Part shown: piece by piece, positions 35,266 through 42,009 of the stretch
Layout of the letters: every line of letters begins with the position of its first letter
Numbering within the stretch: position 1 is the first letter of the stretch
Source of the DNA: Caulobacteraceae bacterium
Lineage (GTDB): Bacteria > Pseudomonadota > Alphaproteobacteria > Caulobacterales > Aquidulcibacteraceae
Reading direction: 5' to 3'
Assembly: GCA_009773335.1 (NCBI GenBank)
Contig: WRPF01000010.1
Span: 1 to 64,000, forward strand
DNA length: 64,000 bases
The notes under the pieces: model-generated
What the model saw: the letters and a program-made list of their open reading frames with translations, nothing else
Databases searched by the model: none
What the model was told of the DNA's origin: nothing
Program-made: the position numbers and the translations under genes

Positions 35266-35296
35266 TTGCTCCTCAAGCTACTTGAGGAGCTACGCC
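35266..35296 (+). promoter_or_regulatory. MerR operator/promoter with perfect 10-bp dyad
   Basis: GCTCCTCAAG (35268-35277), CTA, CTTGAGGAGC (35281-35290) is a perfect inverted repeat. On the plus strand it lies between a TTGCTC -35 (35266-35271) and a TACGCC -10 (35291-35296) that are 19 bases apart, the arrangement of MerR-activated promoters. Transcription would run to the MerT/MerF-like gene at 35343. The core resembles a SoxR box but is one base shorter, and the neighbouring regulator lacks the SoxR iron-sulfur cysteines. Confidence 0.8.
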
Positions 35297-35342
35297 AGAT
35301 TCCGCAAGGCGGGAGTGTCCGCGCTTTTGGAGGGAGGCGTTT

Positions 35343-35642
35343 GTGAAGAGGACATGGTTGCTGTGGTTGGGGCTTGGCGCGGCGTGTGTGGCCTGCTGCG
35401 CGCCCCTCATCGTGCCGCTGTTGGCGGCAGGCGGCATATTTGGCCTGGGCGCCGGGGCCGGCGTTTCGCTGTTCGGGTTGAGCGTCGCCGAGGCCATCTG
35501 CGCGGCGTTGATCGTGATCGCCGCCGTCGGCGTAGTGATCGTCTTCATTGCACGTAACCGGGCCAAACGCCGAGACGCCGATGGCGCACACTGTCAACTC
35601 GATGGCGCGCGCGCACGGCGTGCAGGCTGCAGCAATTCCTAA
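35343..35642 (+). CDS. Mer-like small membrane transporter
   Basis: A 99-aa protein with two TM helices. The first carries ACVACCAPLIVPLLAAGG, a vicinal Cys pair near a Pro, as in MerT and MerF mercury uptake proteins. The second helix is followed by a basic, Cys-containing tail (DGAHCQLDGARARRAGCSNS). It is controlled by the divergent MerR through the dyad at 35268. No merA or merP is present, so it is not a full mer operon; it may move another thiophilic metal. It is the last gene of element 1. Confidence 0.65.
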   Translation: MKRTWLLWLGLGAACVACCAPLIVPLLAAGGIFGLGAGAGVSLFGLSVAEAICAALIVIAAVGVVIVFIARNRAKRRDADGAHCQLDGARARRAGCSNS

Positions 35643-35817
35643 GGCGATGCCGCGTCGCGGCCGGGCCATAGGCTTCAGAACGCAACGCGCAAGCATCCCA
35701 TGACGCCGCCGAGCGCACTGGCGGGCGAATCACAGAGCGTGTGAGCTGCGTGTGAACAGAAGTTGCGCGCAAGACCTCGCGCGCCGCGGATTGTCGAGAT
35801 AAATCAACGTGCCAAAC

Positions 35818-35850
35818 TCAGTCTGTCCAGTAGGGTATTGGACAGACTGA
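35818..35850. promoter_or_regulatory. Perfect 12-bp inverted repeat upstream of the dusA fragment
   Basis: TCAGTCTGTCCA (35818-35829), a 9-base loop, and TGGACAGACTGA (35839-35850) form a perfect dyad. It ends 20 bases before the ATG of the dusA 5' fragment and lacks a T-run, so it is more likely an operator or promoter element that the island supplies to dusA than a terminator. No regulator can be matched to it. Confidence 0.5.
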
Positions 35851-35870
35851 CGAGAAAAAAGACGACTAAA

Positions 35871-36002
35871 ATGAAGCAACTAGACCACCGCTTCGGCGTT
35901 CCGAGCATGATGGACTGCACAGAGAGGTGTGTTTTTTCAGATAGTTGGAGGCACGTGGGCACAAGGCCGGCACACGCGCTCTGCTCGTACAACGATGTTT
36001 GA
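35871..36002 (+). pseudogene. dusA 5' fragment (right end of element 1 / left end of element 2)
   Basis: The 43-codon frame starts MKQLDHRFGVPSMMDCTERC, matching the start of tRNA-dihydrouridine synthase A (consensus DHRFSVAPMMDWT). After the motif it runs into unrelated island sequence and a stop. Elements of this kind carry their own dusA start, so that the host gene is rebuilt after insertion; here the gene has been cut again by the next element. Confidence 0.85.
35907..35974 (+). mobile_element. att site 2: dusA core plus two integrase arm repeats
   Basis: The core ATGATGGACTGCACAGAGAG (35907-35926) is followed by TGTTTTTTC and the heptamers GGGCACA (35957-35963) and CGGCACA (35968-35974), 11 bp apart. 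The layout and distances match att site 1 almost base for base beyond the core, showing that both are left ends of related elements. Confidence 0.8.
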
Positions 36003-36128
36003 TGTAAGCGCTCGTTGGATTTAGGTGCCCACCTCTGGGCCAAGAAGCGAGCGGGTCGTGCCCGTGGTGTGCCTTGCCTTTCCCGAATGGAAAGTGCCGC
36101 GGTCGAATGAGACTTGTCGGTGAGCGTC

Positions 36129-36144
36129 GCTCTGGCACTCTGGG
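36129..36144 (+). repeat. 16-bp direct repeat, left copy
   Basis: GCTCTGGCACTCTGGG here is identical to 37642-37657. The two copies flank the small TM/hydrolase gene pair and the right copy touches the 5' end of repA, which looks like the footprint of an inserted cassette. Confidence 0.7.
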
Positions 36145-36165
36145 TGCGCAACACAACAGAGCACC

Positions 36166-36366
36166 ATGTCGAACCTGACCCCTATCATTCTTTCATTAGT
36201 TGCTCTGGCCGCTCTGGCATTTGTCGTCTTCGTAGATTGGGGCCCAACGTCGAGGAGCGACTCCCGAGAGGTAACTAGGGGCGAGAAATTTTACTGTCAC
36301 CTACGAAGTCCGGAGGCGGCACAAGCCGATCCGTTAGGAGAGGAATGCGTCAACGAATTGTACTAG
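36166..36366 (+). CDS. Small membrane protein (unknown)
   Basis: A 66-aa protein with one N-terminal TM helix (PIILSLVALAALAFVVFVDW), then a polar tail with two Cys (FYCHLRSP and EECVNELY). It overlaps the following hydrolase gene by 22 bases, which suggests coupled translation. Base composition is lower in GC than the surrounding element, as in the next gene. There is no recognisable family. Confidence 0.55.
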   Translation: MSNLTPIILSLVALAALAFVVFVDWGPTSRSDSREVTRGEKFYCHLRSPEAAQADPLGEECVNELY

Positions 36367-37586
36367 CCGTATTGGTCGGCTCGCTCCTGCTTCTCGGCGG
36401 GTTCATGCTCGCAAAAGAAGTGCACGTTCAGGGCAAGTTCAAAGAGTGGCGTCGCATCTTGGCGGAGTATAAGGCCGGCGCGGACAGTACCAGCATCTAC
36501 TGCACATCCAACAACTACAATCTGCCGCAAGATAGAATCCAAGGTTACGAGAGCATCACTGACTTTGACTATGCGCGGGTTGTGCAGTTTGAGAATGCCG
36601 CCGACGTGCAGTCACGCCGCGACGCCATTCGGACAATGCTGTTTGGAGATAGCGGGCCGAGCTTCCGAGTCACACAAGAAGAGCCTGTAACACCCGAGTA
36701 TCACTGGCTGTCTCATGCAGCAGCGGAAGGGGCGGAGCGGCAAGTGATCGATATCGCTGACAGCTATCGCTTGCGTGTGGACATGCCCTTCGGGCTCCAA
36801 TCAAATATTCTGCACCACATCCCGAAACAAGGTCGCAAGGACAAGGCGATCATTATTTTTCACAAAGGCCACGGTTCTGACTATCCGAACCGGTTCAAGC
36901 CGCTGGCTAGCCTGATTGCAGCTGGTCATGAAGTGTACGAAGTCGGGATGCCCCTCATTAAAGAGAATAAGGTGAAGGGGCTCGTGTATGAGAGCCCACG
37001 CTACGGGCGCATTGCACTTCGACAGCATGACGATTTTTGGTTCATGGATTTGCCGCAAGGGAGTCCGCTTCGCTACTTCGTCGAGCCGGTTTTAGCGCTG
37101 GTGGAGCGAATTCGCAGCAGAGATGCACAGCGCCCGATTGTGATGGTGGGCTTGAGCGGTGGTGGATGGACTACCGTTTTGGCTGCTGCGATAGAGCCCC
37201 GAATTGACGGCTCGGTTTCTGTCGCGGGGAGCTGGCCGGAACACCTTCTAACGAAAAATATGCGTTACCCTGGAGATTACGAGCAGGTGACGCCTGAGCT
37301 TTATCGGATCGCGAACCGGTTGGAGCTTTACACAATGGCTGGCTACGGCGAGGGCCGGAGACACCTGCAAGTGTTCAATGAGAGGGATACCTGTTGCTTT
37401 GCGGGCAGCGAGGGCAAGGCATACGAGACCGTTGTACAGGATCGTCTGAAAGCGCTGGGCGCTGGCGCTTTCGAGGTGAACATCGACCACGATGCAAATG
37501 GCCACATCATTGGCGATCTTGCGCTGGAGGCCGTATTGCGAAGCGCCGCTGAACTCAGCCATTCTCGATCGCAGACTAGGCAGTAG
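36345..37586 (+). CDS. Membrane-anchored alpha/beta hydrolase-like protein
   Basis: A 413-aa protein. An N-terminal TM/signal segment (IVLAVLVGSLLLLGGFMLA) is followed by about 150 residues of unknown sequence with AIIIFHKGHGSDYPNRF, then a nucleophile elbow VMVGLSGGGWTTVLAA and a possible acid/His pair near NERDTCCF and IDHDANGHIIGD. The order fits an alpha/beta hydrolase acting outside the cytosol. GC content is visibly lower than in the flanking genes. Together with the small TM gene it sits between 16-bp direct repeats, so it is probably recent cargo. The substrate is unknown. Confidence 0.7.
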   Translation: MRQRIVLAVLVGSLLLLGGFMLAKEVHVQGKFKEWRRILAEYKAGADSTSIYCTSNNYNLPQDRIQGYESITDFDYARVVQFENAADVQSRRDAIRTMLFGDSGPSFRVTQEEPVTPEYHWLSHAAAEGAERQVIDIADSYRLRVDMPFGLQSNILHHIPKQGRKDKAIIIFHKGHGSDYPNRFKPLASLIAAGHEVYEVGMPLIKENKVKGLVYESPRYGRIALRQHDDFWFMDLPQGSPLRYFVEPVLALVERIRSRDAQRPIVMVGLSGGGWTTVLAAAIEPRIDGSVSVAGSWPEHLLTKNMRYPGDYEQVTPELYRIANRLELYTMAGYGEGRRHLQVFNERDTCCFAGSEGKAYETVVQDRLKALGAGAFEVNIDHDANGHIIGDLALEAVLRSAAELSHSRSQTRQ

Positions 37587-37626
37587 CGGGCTTTCCGTTT
37601 TGGAACGTTCTTCGCACTAATCAGGC

Positions 37627-38724
37627 TTGCCGATACGTGAGGCTCTGGCACTCTGGGCCGTGGTATCCAAGAGTAGCTTTTTATCGTCATCGACGCGCAC
37701 TGACCCGCATCCGATCCGCGACTTCTTCATCGCGGACTTGATCGACTACGCGCCAAAGGACCACCCGGAAATGATGGAGCGGCCGTTCTTCGCGATCGCG
37801 AAGCGGAAACGCATGCGGCCTATCGTGTACGAGAGCGCTGATGCCTCCGTCTGGATCAAAGTCAGCTCACATCCCGAGCACGGCATGGCGACCATCTGGG
37901 ACGCTGACATTCTCATCTACTGCATCTCAAAGATCGTCGCGGCGCGAGACGCCGGCGACAATGACTTCGGCCCGAGTATCCATGTCTCGCCCTATGAGCT
38001 GCTGAAAAGCATCGCGCGCGAAACCGGCGGCAAGAATTATCAGGAGCTGATGGCGGCGATCAAACGCCTCAAGACGACCACCATCGAGACCAATATCCGT
38101 GGGGGTAAGAACCGCATTGCGATCTTCAACTGGCTCGCCGAAGTCGAAGGTGAGGGACAGACGATTGAAAACCCCGAGCAGCTGAAGACTCTCGAACTGC
38201 GGCTCTCCAACTGGCTCTTCAAGGGCATCATGTCAGGGAAGGGCGTGCTGACGCTCGACCGCGAATGGTTCTTGCTCAAGGGCGGCCTTGAGCGGGTGCT
38301 TTATCGCATCGCGCGGAAGCATGCTGGCGAACAGCCACATGGCTGGACCTGCCGCTTTGACGTGCTCTACCAAAAGACAGGCAGTGAAGAGCCGGCGCGC
38401 AACTTCGCTGTGCGCCTGCGGAGGCTCGTGAAGAAGAATAGCCTTCCGCGATATTCTATGCGGCTCACCAAGACGCAGGACGGTTCTGAGGCCGTGCATT
38501 TCGTCGGCCGCGCCTTCCTGTCACCCTCCGAGCAAGCAACAGCGCGTGGTGTCAGCCTCGGCGATCAGATCAGTCAGGCGCGTGATGAAGCGCGCACCTT
38601 CTGGATTGATAGCGGACGCAATCCTCGCGGCTTTGACGCCACATGGTCTCGCTGGCTTGGCGACGGTCGCGACCCGAGCGAATTCACGCGCGCGCACAAA
38701 GATGCAGCCGCACCAAGCCTTTAG
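37627..38724 (+). CDS. repA: Plasmid replication initiator protein RepA (RPA family)
   Basis: About 355-365 aa. The region from FFIADLIDYAPKDHPEMMER through PFFAIAKRKR, then WDADILIYCISKIVAARDAG and NYQELMAAIKRLKTTTIETN, matches replication initiator protein A of broad-host-range plasmids. These winged-helix proteins bind iterons and open the origin; iterons lie directly downstream. The start is unclear: TTG 37627 and GTG 37660 are both possible, and the 16-bp repeat at 37642 suggests that the original 5' end was altered by cassette insertion. The gene shows that this integrated element has, or had, plasmid replication. Confidence 0.88.
   Translation: MPIREALALWAVVSKSSFLSSSTRTDPHPIRDFFIADLIDYAPKDHPEMMERPFFAIAKRKRMRPIVYESADASVWIKVSSHPEHGMATIWDADILIYCISKIVAARDAGDNDFGPSIHVSPYELLKSIARETGGKNYQELMAAIKRLKTTTIETNIRGGKNRIAIFNWLAEVEGEGQTIENPEQLKTLELRLSNWLFKGIMSGKGVLTLDREWFLLKGGLERVLYRIARKHAGEQPHGWTCRFDVLYQKTGSEEPARNFAVRLRRLVKKNSLPRYSMRLTKTQDGSEAVHFVGRAFLSPSEQATARGVSLGDQISQARDEARTFWIDSGRNPRGFDATWSRWLGDGRDPSEFTRAHKDAAAPSL
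37642..37657 (+). repeat. 16-bp direct repeat, right copy
   Basis: Identical to 36129-36144. It lies at the 5' end of repA, overlapping the possible N-terminal codons. Confidence 0.7.
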
Positions 38725-38734
38725 GTAAGCCGTC

Positions 38735-39165
38735 TATCGGGGTATCGAGTGCAGCGCGGGTGCGTTTTGGACTTCCAGAGTTCTGCAAATACAGAAGTGG
38801 AGGTGTGGGAAAGGCCCGTGCCCTCGGAAAGTCAGTCGTTTAGCGGAAAATCTATCGGTGTATCGGGTGCAGGCCTATCGGGTATCGAGTGCAAAAGAGT
38901 CAAACGCTTCGCGGGCCAAGGCACGGTGTATCGGGTGCAGCAGACTCGGTGGAACGGATGCAGCGTGTATCGGTGTATCGGGTGCAGTCGGTATCGGTGG
39001 ATAAAGTGCTCCACAGTCGGTGGATGAAATGCAGACTATCGGTGGAACGGATGCAAGGGCTTCAGCTAAGTGCCTGTACTGGCGCCGAGATTTGCCATTC
39101 CCGCGCTGCTTAACGCCTTAACTTATCTACTAACTGAATCTCTTTAACGATAGCCACCGCATTTC
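38735..39165 (+). repeat. Iteron array and AT-rich region: plasmid-type origin (oriV)
   Basis: At least nine degenerate 20-bp iterons of consensus TATCGGTGTATCGGGTGCAG start at 38735, 38853, 38876, about 38921, 38944, 38968, 38992, 39015 and 39037. Those from 38853 on mostly follow a 22-24 bp period, about two helical turns; the first stands apart. A stretch rich in A+T (about 39111-39165) follows and could be the unwinding element. The position right after repA is the classical arrangement of an iteron-controlled origin. The array is not a CRISPR: there are no separate spacers. Confidence 0.85.
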
Positions 39166-39189
39166 AGAGCTGAAGAGATCCATTGAAGC

Positions 39190-39213
39190 GAGGGGGCTCA
39201 TCGCCGCCCCCTC
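39190..39213. terminator. GC-rich hairpin downstream of oriV
   Basis: GAGGGGGC (39190-39197), 8-base loop, GCCCCCTC (39206-39213). There is no T-run, so an intrinsic terminator is uncertain. The surrounding 39057-39465 stretch contains no gene that I can support; apart from the AT-rich region it also shows a direct repeat AGGATATT twice near 39230-39250. Confidence 0.35.
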
Positions 39214-39465
39214 GAAAACCCCCGCTAGGATATTTGTCCAAGGATATTGGATGCGGGGCCGCGCATGGTCGCCCAGCGCTATGGCGCTCAACGCTTTCGC
39301 AATCAGCAAGTAGCGCCTTGCGACATCGGAAAGCGCGGAAAGTCGGGCTGCAGCTCCCGGATTCCCTCCCACGGCGGCTGTCGCTAGAATCTGCGAATGA
39401 CCGCCCCCAAACTCGTCTCACTCATCTGGCCTGGTTGGGTCGCGTCGAAAGAGGCTAGCTCCGCC

Positions 39466-39900
39466 ATGGCTATCAAGTACCTGCCGTCGCCCCTCAGAAC
39501 GCGCCTATTTGTTTCTCGCAGAGCGCTCGATCTGGCCGGAGGGCAAGTGGCGCTGCTTGAACTGTTTGCGTCTCGCCTTCGCGCTTTCAGTCGTGAGCAA
39601 GGTCACCTGCATGATGTCGGCAGCCATACAGATTGCGCATGGCGACGCACGGAGGTTGGCGAGGGGCCACAGCAATACTTTCGCATCTACCCGGCGCAGA
39701 ACATTGAGCCGCCGGTTAACGTCGAAGCCGCGCTTGAGACCTATGACACCCAGCGGGAAATATTTCCGGACCAGTTTGAGCCGGACTTGGTGCCCGATGA
39801 TCCGCTGCTCGACTTACACAACACGCTCGTCGCGCTGATGCGCGACTGGCCAGAAATCGCGCGTCGCATGGGCACGGTGCCGCGCCGTCGTCGGGCTTAG
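39466..39900 (+). CDS. Hypothetical protein, paralog A
   Basis: About 144 aa from ATG 39466 (ATG 39397 would add 23 residues). I do not recognise a family. It is clearly related to the next gene: both have an AGG...A(S/T)RL.AF.R..G block and an acidic C-terminal block ending in (M/V)xDWPE(I/V). The N-terminal start is chosen from this alignment. The C-terminus is basic (RRRRA). There is no TM segment. The pair lies between the plasmid origin and the DUF736 genes. Confidence 0.6.
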   Translation: MAIKYLPSPLRTRLFVSRRALDLAGGQVALLELFASRLRAFSREQGHLHDVGSHTDCAWRRTEVGEGPQQYFRIYPAQNIEPPVNVEAALETYDTQREIFPDQFEPDLVPDDPLLDLHNTLVALMRDWPEIARRMGTVPRRRRA

Positions 39901-39904
39901 AGTG

Positions 39905-40381
39905 ATGGCTCTCAATCTGCCAATATGCGCGGGCGGCCTGAATTGCCGCTGCTGGCGGCAATCGGCATACGTTGACGCGATGCGTGCAACCGGCTCGCGA
40001 CTCCGCGTGAAGTATTGCGTGCCTAGTCAGACAATGCAGATCGCGGGCGGTCCTAGCGCATTGAATGATCGCTTCGCGACTCGTCTATCTGCCTTCTTTC
40101 GAGATAGGGGACTGGCGTATGATGTGTCGTATCAAGACACCATGGCCATTGCTATTGAATGCGTGCCCACAAAGCCTCGCATGATTATTCTGGGCTGTGA
40201 CGTTTGCGAGTGGCGCGACCGTGACCCGACCGTGACTTACACGCTGGAAGCTTTCGACTTGGCGCGCGGTATAATTCCTGAGCAGGGCCTGGATGTTCTC
40301 CCAGCGGATGACGCGCTTCTCGTCATGTTCGATGCGCTCGCTCAATTGGTCACAGATTGGCCTGAGGTCATCGGTCGATGA
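39905..40381 (+). CDS. Hypothetical protein, paralog B
   Basis: A 158-aa protein from ATG 39905, 4 bases after the stop of paralog A; an ATG at 39980 would match the related gene better. Shared features with paralog A are FATRLSAFFRDRG versus FASRLRAFSREQG and TLEAFDLARGIIPEQ versus ALETYDTQREIFPDQ, then LVTDWPEVI versus LMRDWPEIA. It has several Cys (CDVCEW). It is a tandem duplicate that has diverged strongly; the function is unknown. Confidence 0.6.
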   Translation: MALNLPICAGGLNCRCWRQSAYVDAMRATGSRLRVKYCVPSQTMQIAGGPSALNDRFATRLSAFFRDRGLAYDVSYQDTMAIAIECVPTKPRMIILGCDVCEWRDRDPTVTYTLEAFDLARGIIPEQGLDVLPADDALLVMFDALAQLVTDWPEVIGR

Positions 40382-40481
40382 CGTGCCAGAGCGATTTCGC
40401 TCATCATTTGTTCTGTTAAATGAGAGCAGAGTTTTCGAGCCCAGTCAGTGGCTTAGCGAAGTACCTGAACCGCCTGCTTGT

Positions 40482-40592
40482 TTAGTCGAACAGCCATGAG
40501 GTGATCTGGTTCGGGATATAGATCATCACGGTAATCAAGATGCCGATGAAAATGAGCAACACGTCCGTTTTCGTGGGCATCGAGTTTACCAT
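40482..40592 (-). CDS. Very small single-TM protein
   Basis: A 36-aa frame starting MVNSMPTKTDVLLIFIGILI: a short polar N-terminus, one strongly hydrophobic helix of about 20 residues, and a short tail (PNQITSWLFD). AGGAAG lies about 5 bases before the ATG. Both the composition and the ribosome site support translation. Its size recalls small membrane stress or toxin peptides, but no family can be assigned. Confidence 0.45.
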   Translation of the reverse strand: MVNSMPTKTDVLLIFIGILITVMIYIPNQITSWLFD

Positions 40593-40939
40593 GCTTCCTA
40601 GCAGCGTTTGAGCAGCGGGACGCAAGCTGGTGCTGGCCCCTTTGTAAAATGACGACAACCGGGATTATCGGCTGCCGTCATCTATATCCTCGGCGATCAT
40701 CGGCATCCCTGCCTGTACCGCGAAGCAATCATACCACTGACGCTCGCGACGCCTAGAGTGATTCATTTGCACCCAATTGTGCGCTGCGATGTGAAACACA
40801 TCCTGTGGAAAACGATCCATGGGCGCAACATCATTGCGAAGATGCCCGGTCGCTCCACTTTTTTCTTGGCGTGATGTTTTCGACTGCTAACGAAGAAGCG
40901 TTGCAAAGCCAAAAACAAAAACAAGAAAAGGAGCGCAAC
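40593..40939. other. Intergenic stretch upstream of the DUF736 genes
   Basis: About 350 bases of moderate GC. A 51-codon frame on the minus strand (40665-40820) is present but has no convincing ribosome site. The promoter of the rightward DUF736 gene must be here; the last 60 bases are A-rich and precede an AAGGAG site. No repeat or hairpin of note was seen. Confidence 0.4.
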
Positions 40940-41347
40940 ATGCAACTAGGTACATTCACCTTCGATGCCCAAACAGGCGTCTACAGTGGTTCACTAAAAA
41001 CTCTCGCAAGCGTGGTTGAGCTGGTAGAAATCGCACCAGCGCCCTCGAAGCGAGGCGACGCCAGCCCCGACTTCCGCGTCTATGGGCCGACCGGCAGCGA
41101 CTTTGGCGCCGGTTGGAACAAGATCAGCGAAGGCGGCAAGAAGTACGTTTCGCTCGTCCTTCGTGATCCGGCCTTCAATGACGGGCAGCCGCTCTATCCG
41201 ATTTTGGTTGAGGGCGATGACGGCGCCTTTGCGATGATCTGGGAAGCTGCTGATGGCGCCCGCGCATCGCGTCCGACGGTTACGCCGAACGAACGTGTGG
41301 CGGCAGAGACCCCCGCACCCGGTTCAACGAAACGCCGCACGGCCTAA
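40940..41347 (+). CDS. DUF736-family protein 1
   Basis: A 135-aa protein. It opens LGTFTFDAQTGVYSGSLKTL and contains PDFRVYGPTGSDFGAGWNKI and a PLYPILVEGDDG block, all typical of DUF736, a beta-rich family found on alphaproteobacterial plasmids and integrative elements next to conjugation genes. Its function is unknown. A disordered C-terminal tail of about 30 residues ends in STKRRTA. AAGGAG precedes the ATG. It lies 25 bases upstream of a second, divergent DUF736 copy. Confidence 0.88.
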   Translation: MQLGTFTFDAQTGVYSGSLKTLASVVELVEIAPAPSKRGDASPDFRVYGPTGSDFGAGWNKISEGGKKYVSLVLRDPAFNDGQPLYPILVEGDDGAFAMIWEAADGARASRPTVTPNERVAAETPAPGSTKRRTA

Positions 41348-41372
41348 CACCTGCGCAGCAAGGGAGGCTCGA

Positions 41373-41708
41373 ATGGCGATTGTTGGACGCTTTGCCGAAC
41401 AGCGTGATGGGACTTTGATCGGCCACATCCGCACCATGTTTTTCAAGTCGGACAAGGTCGTGTTCGAGCCTGCCGAGCTGGGGAAAGGCGAGAAGGCTCC
41501 AGCCTTCCGCATCTTCACGGCGGACGAAATCGAACTCGGCGCTGCATGGCGACGCGAGGGGAAGGAAACCGGGCTCGTCTACTACGACGTGAAGCTCGAC
41601 GATCCTACCTTTGCGGCTCCCGTGTGGTGTCGTCTCGCGCAGGCCAAGAATAGCGATGGCTTTGTGCTCGTCTGGGAACGGACAAAAACAAGAAAGACGG
41701 CCGCCTAA
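41373..41708 (+). CDS. DUF736-family protein 2
   Basis: A 111-aa protein with the same fold pattern as its neighbour: IVGRFAEQRDGTLIGHIRTM, then APAFRIFTADEIELGAAWRR and a PVWCRLAQAKNSDGFVLVWE end. It differs enough from the first copy to be an old duplication. AGGGAGG lies before the ATG. It is followed by an 11-bp hairpin, probably the end of this transcription unit. Confidence 0.82.
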   Translation: MAIVGRFAEQRDGTLIGHIRTMFFKSDKVVFEPAELGKGEKAPAFRIFTADEIELGAAWRREGKETGLVYYDVKLDDPTFAAPVWCRLAQAKNSDGFVLVWERTKTRKTAA

Positions 41709-41733
41709 GAAGCCGCGTTATCACACGAGCACA

Positions 41734-41766
41734 GCCCGTCGCCTCTGTCTCAGATAGGCGACGGGC
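41734..41766. terminator. Hairpin after the DUF736 genes
   Basis: GCCCGTCGCCT (41734-41744) and AGGCGACGGGC (41756-41766) form a perfect 11-bp stem with an 11-base loop. The T-run is missing, so it may be a weak terminator or a processing structure. Confidence 0.6.
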
Positions 41767-42009
41767 ACCTCGCGACCGCCATCCTTGGTTTCATCATGCC
41801 TCGTGCGCGCCGCAGCTTGCGTCCAGTCCGTGGGGTTTGCCACCGCGCGGCTCGTGCGCAACGGGCTGCCCGCTCCCTTCGCTCTGCCTTCGGCTCTCGC
41901 TCCCGTGTTGCCCATTTCCCGCCATGCGGCGGTGCGCCCGCGCCTTTCGCGCGTCGGCACTGCAACCCCACTGGCCGCAATCACGCGGCCACCACGGCTA
42001 GGAGGCCAC
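41767..42009 (+). other. A-poor leader upstream of ardC
   Basis: About 240 bases, low in A on the plus strand and rich in C/T. No convincing gene is visible: although a frame continues upstream of ardC, the ribosome site (AGGAGG at 42000-42005) clearly marks the true start at 42010. A similar leader precedes the gene at 46437. Confidence 0.4.

Noticed and set aside
38735-39056. Possible CRISPR array because of regularly spaced repeats
   Set aside because: Repeat units are degenerate and nearly contiguous with no unique spacers of constant length, and they follow repA; they are iterons.
40665-40820. 51-codon minus-strand frame (MDRFPQDVFHIAAHNW...)
   Set aside because: No convincing ribosome site, no motif, and it covers the region where the DUF736 promoter should be; not enough to call a gene.
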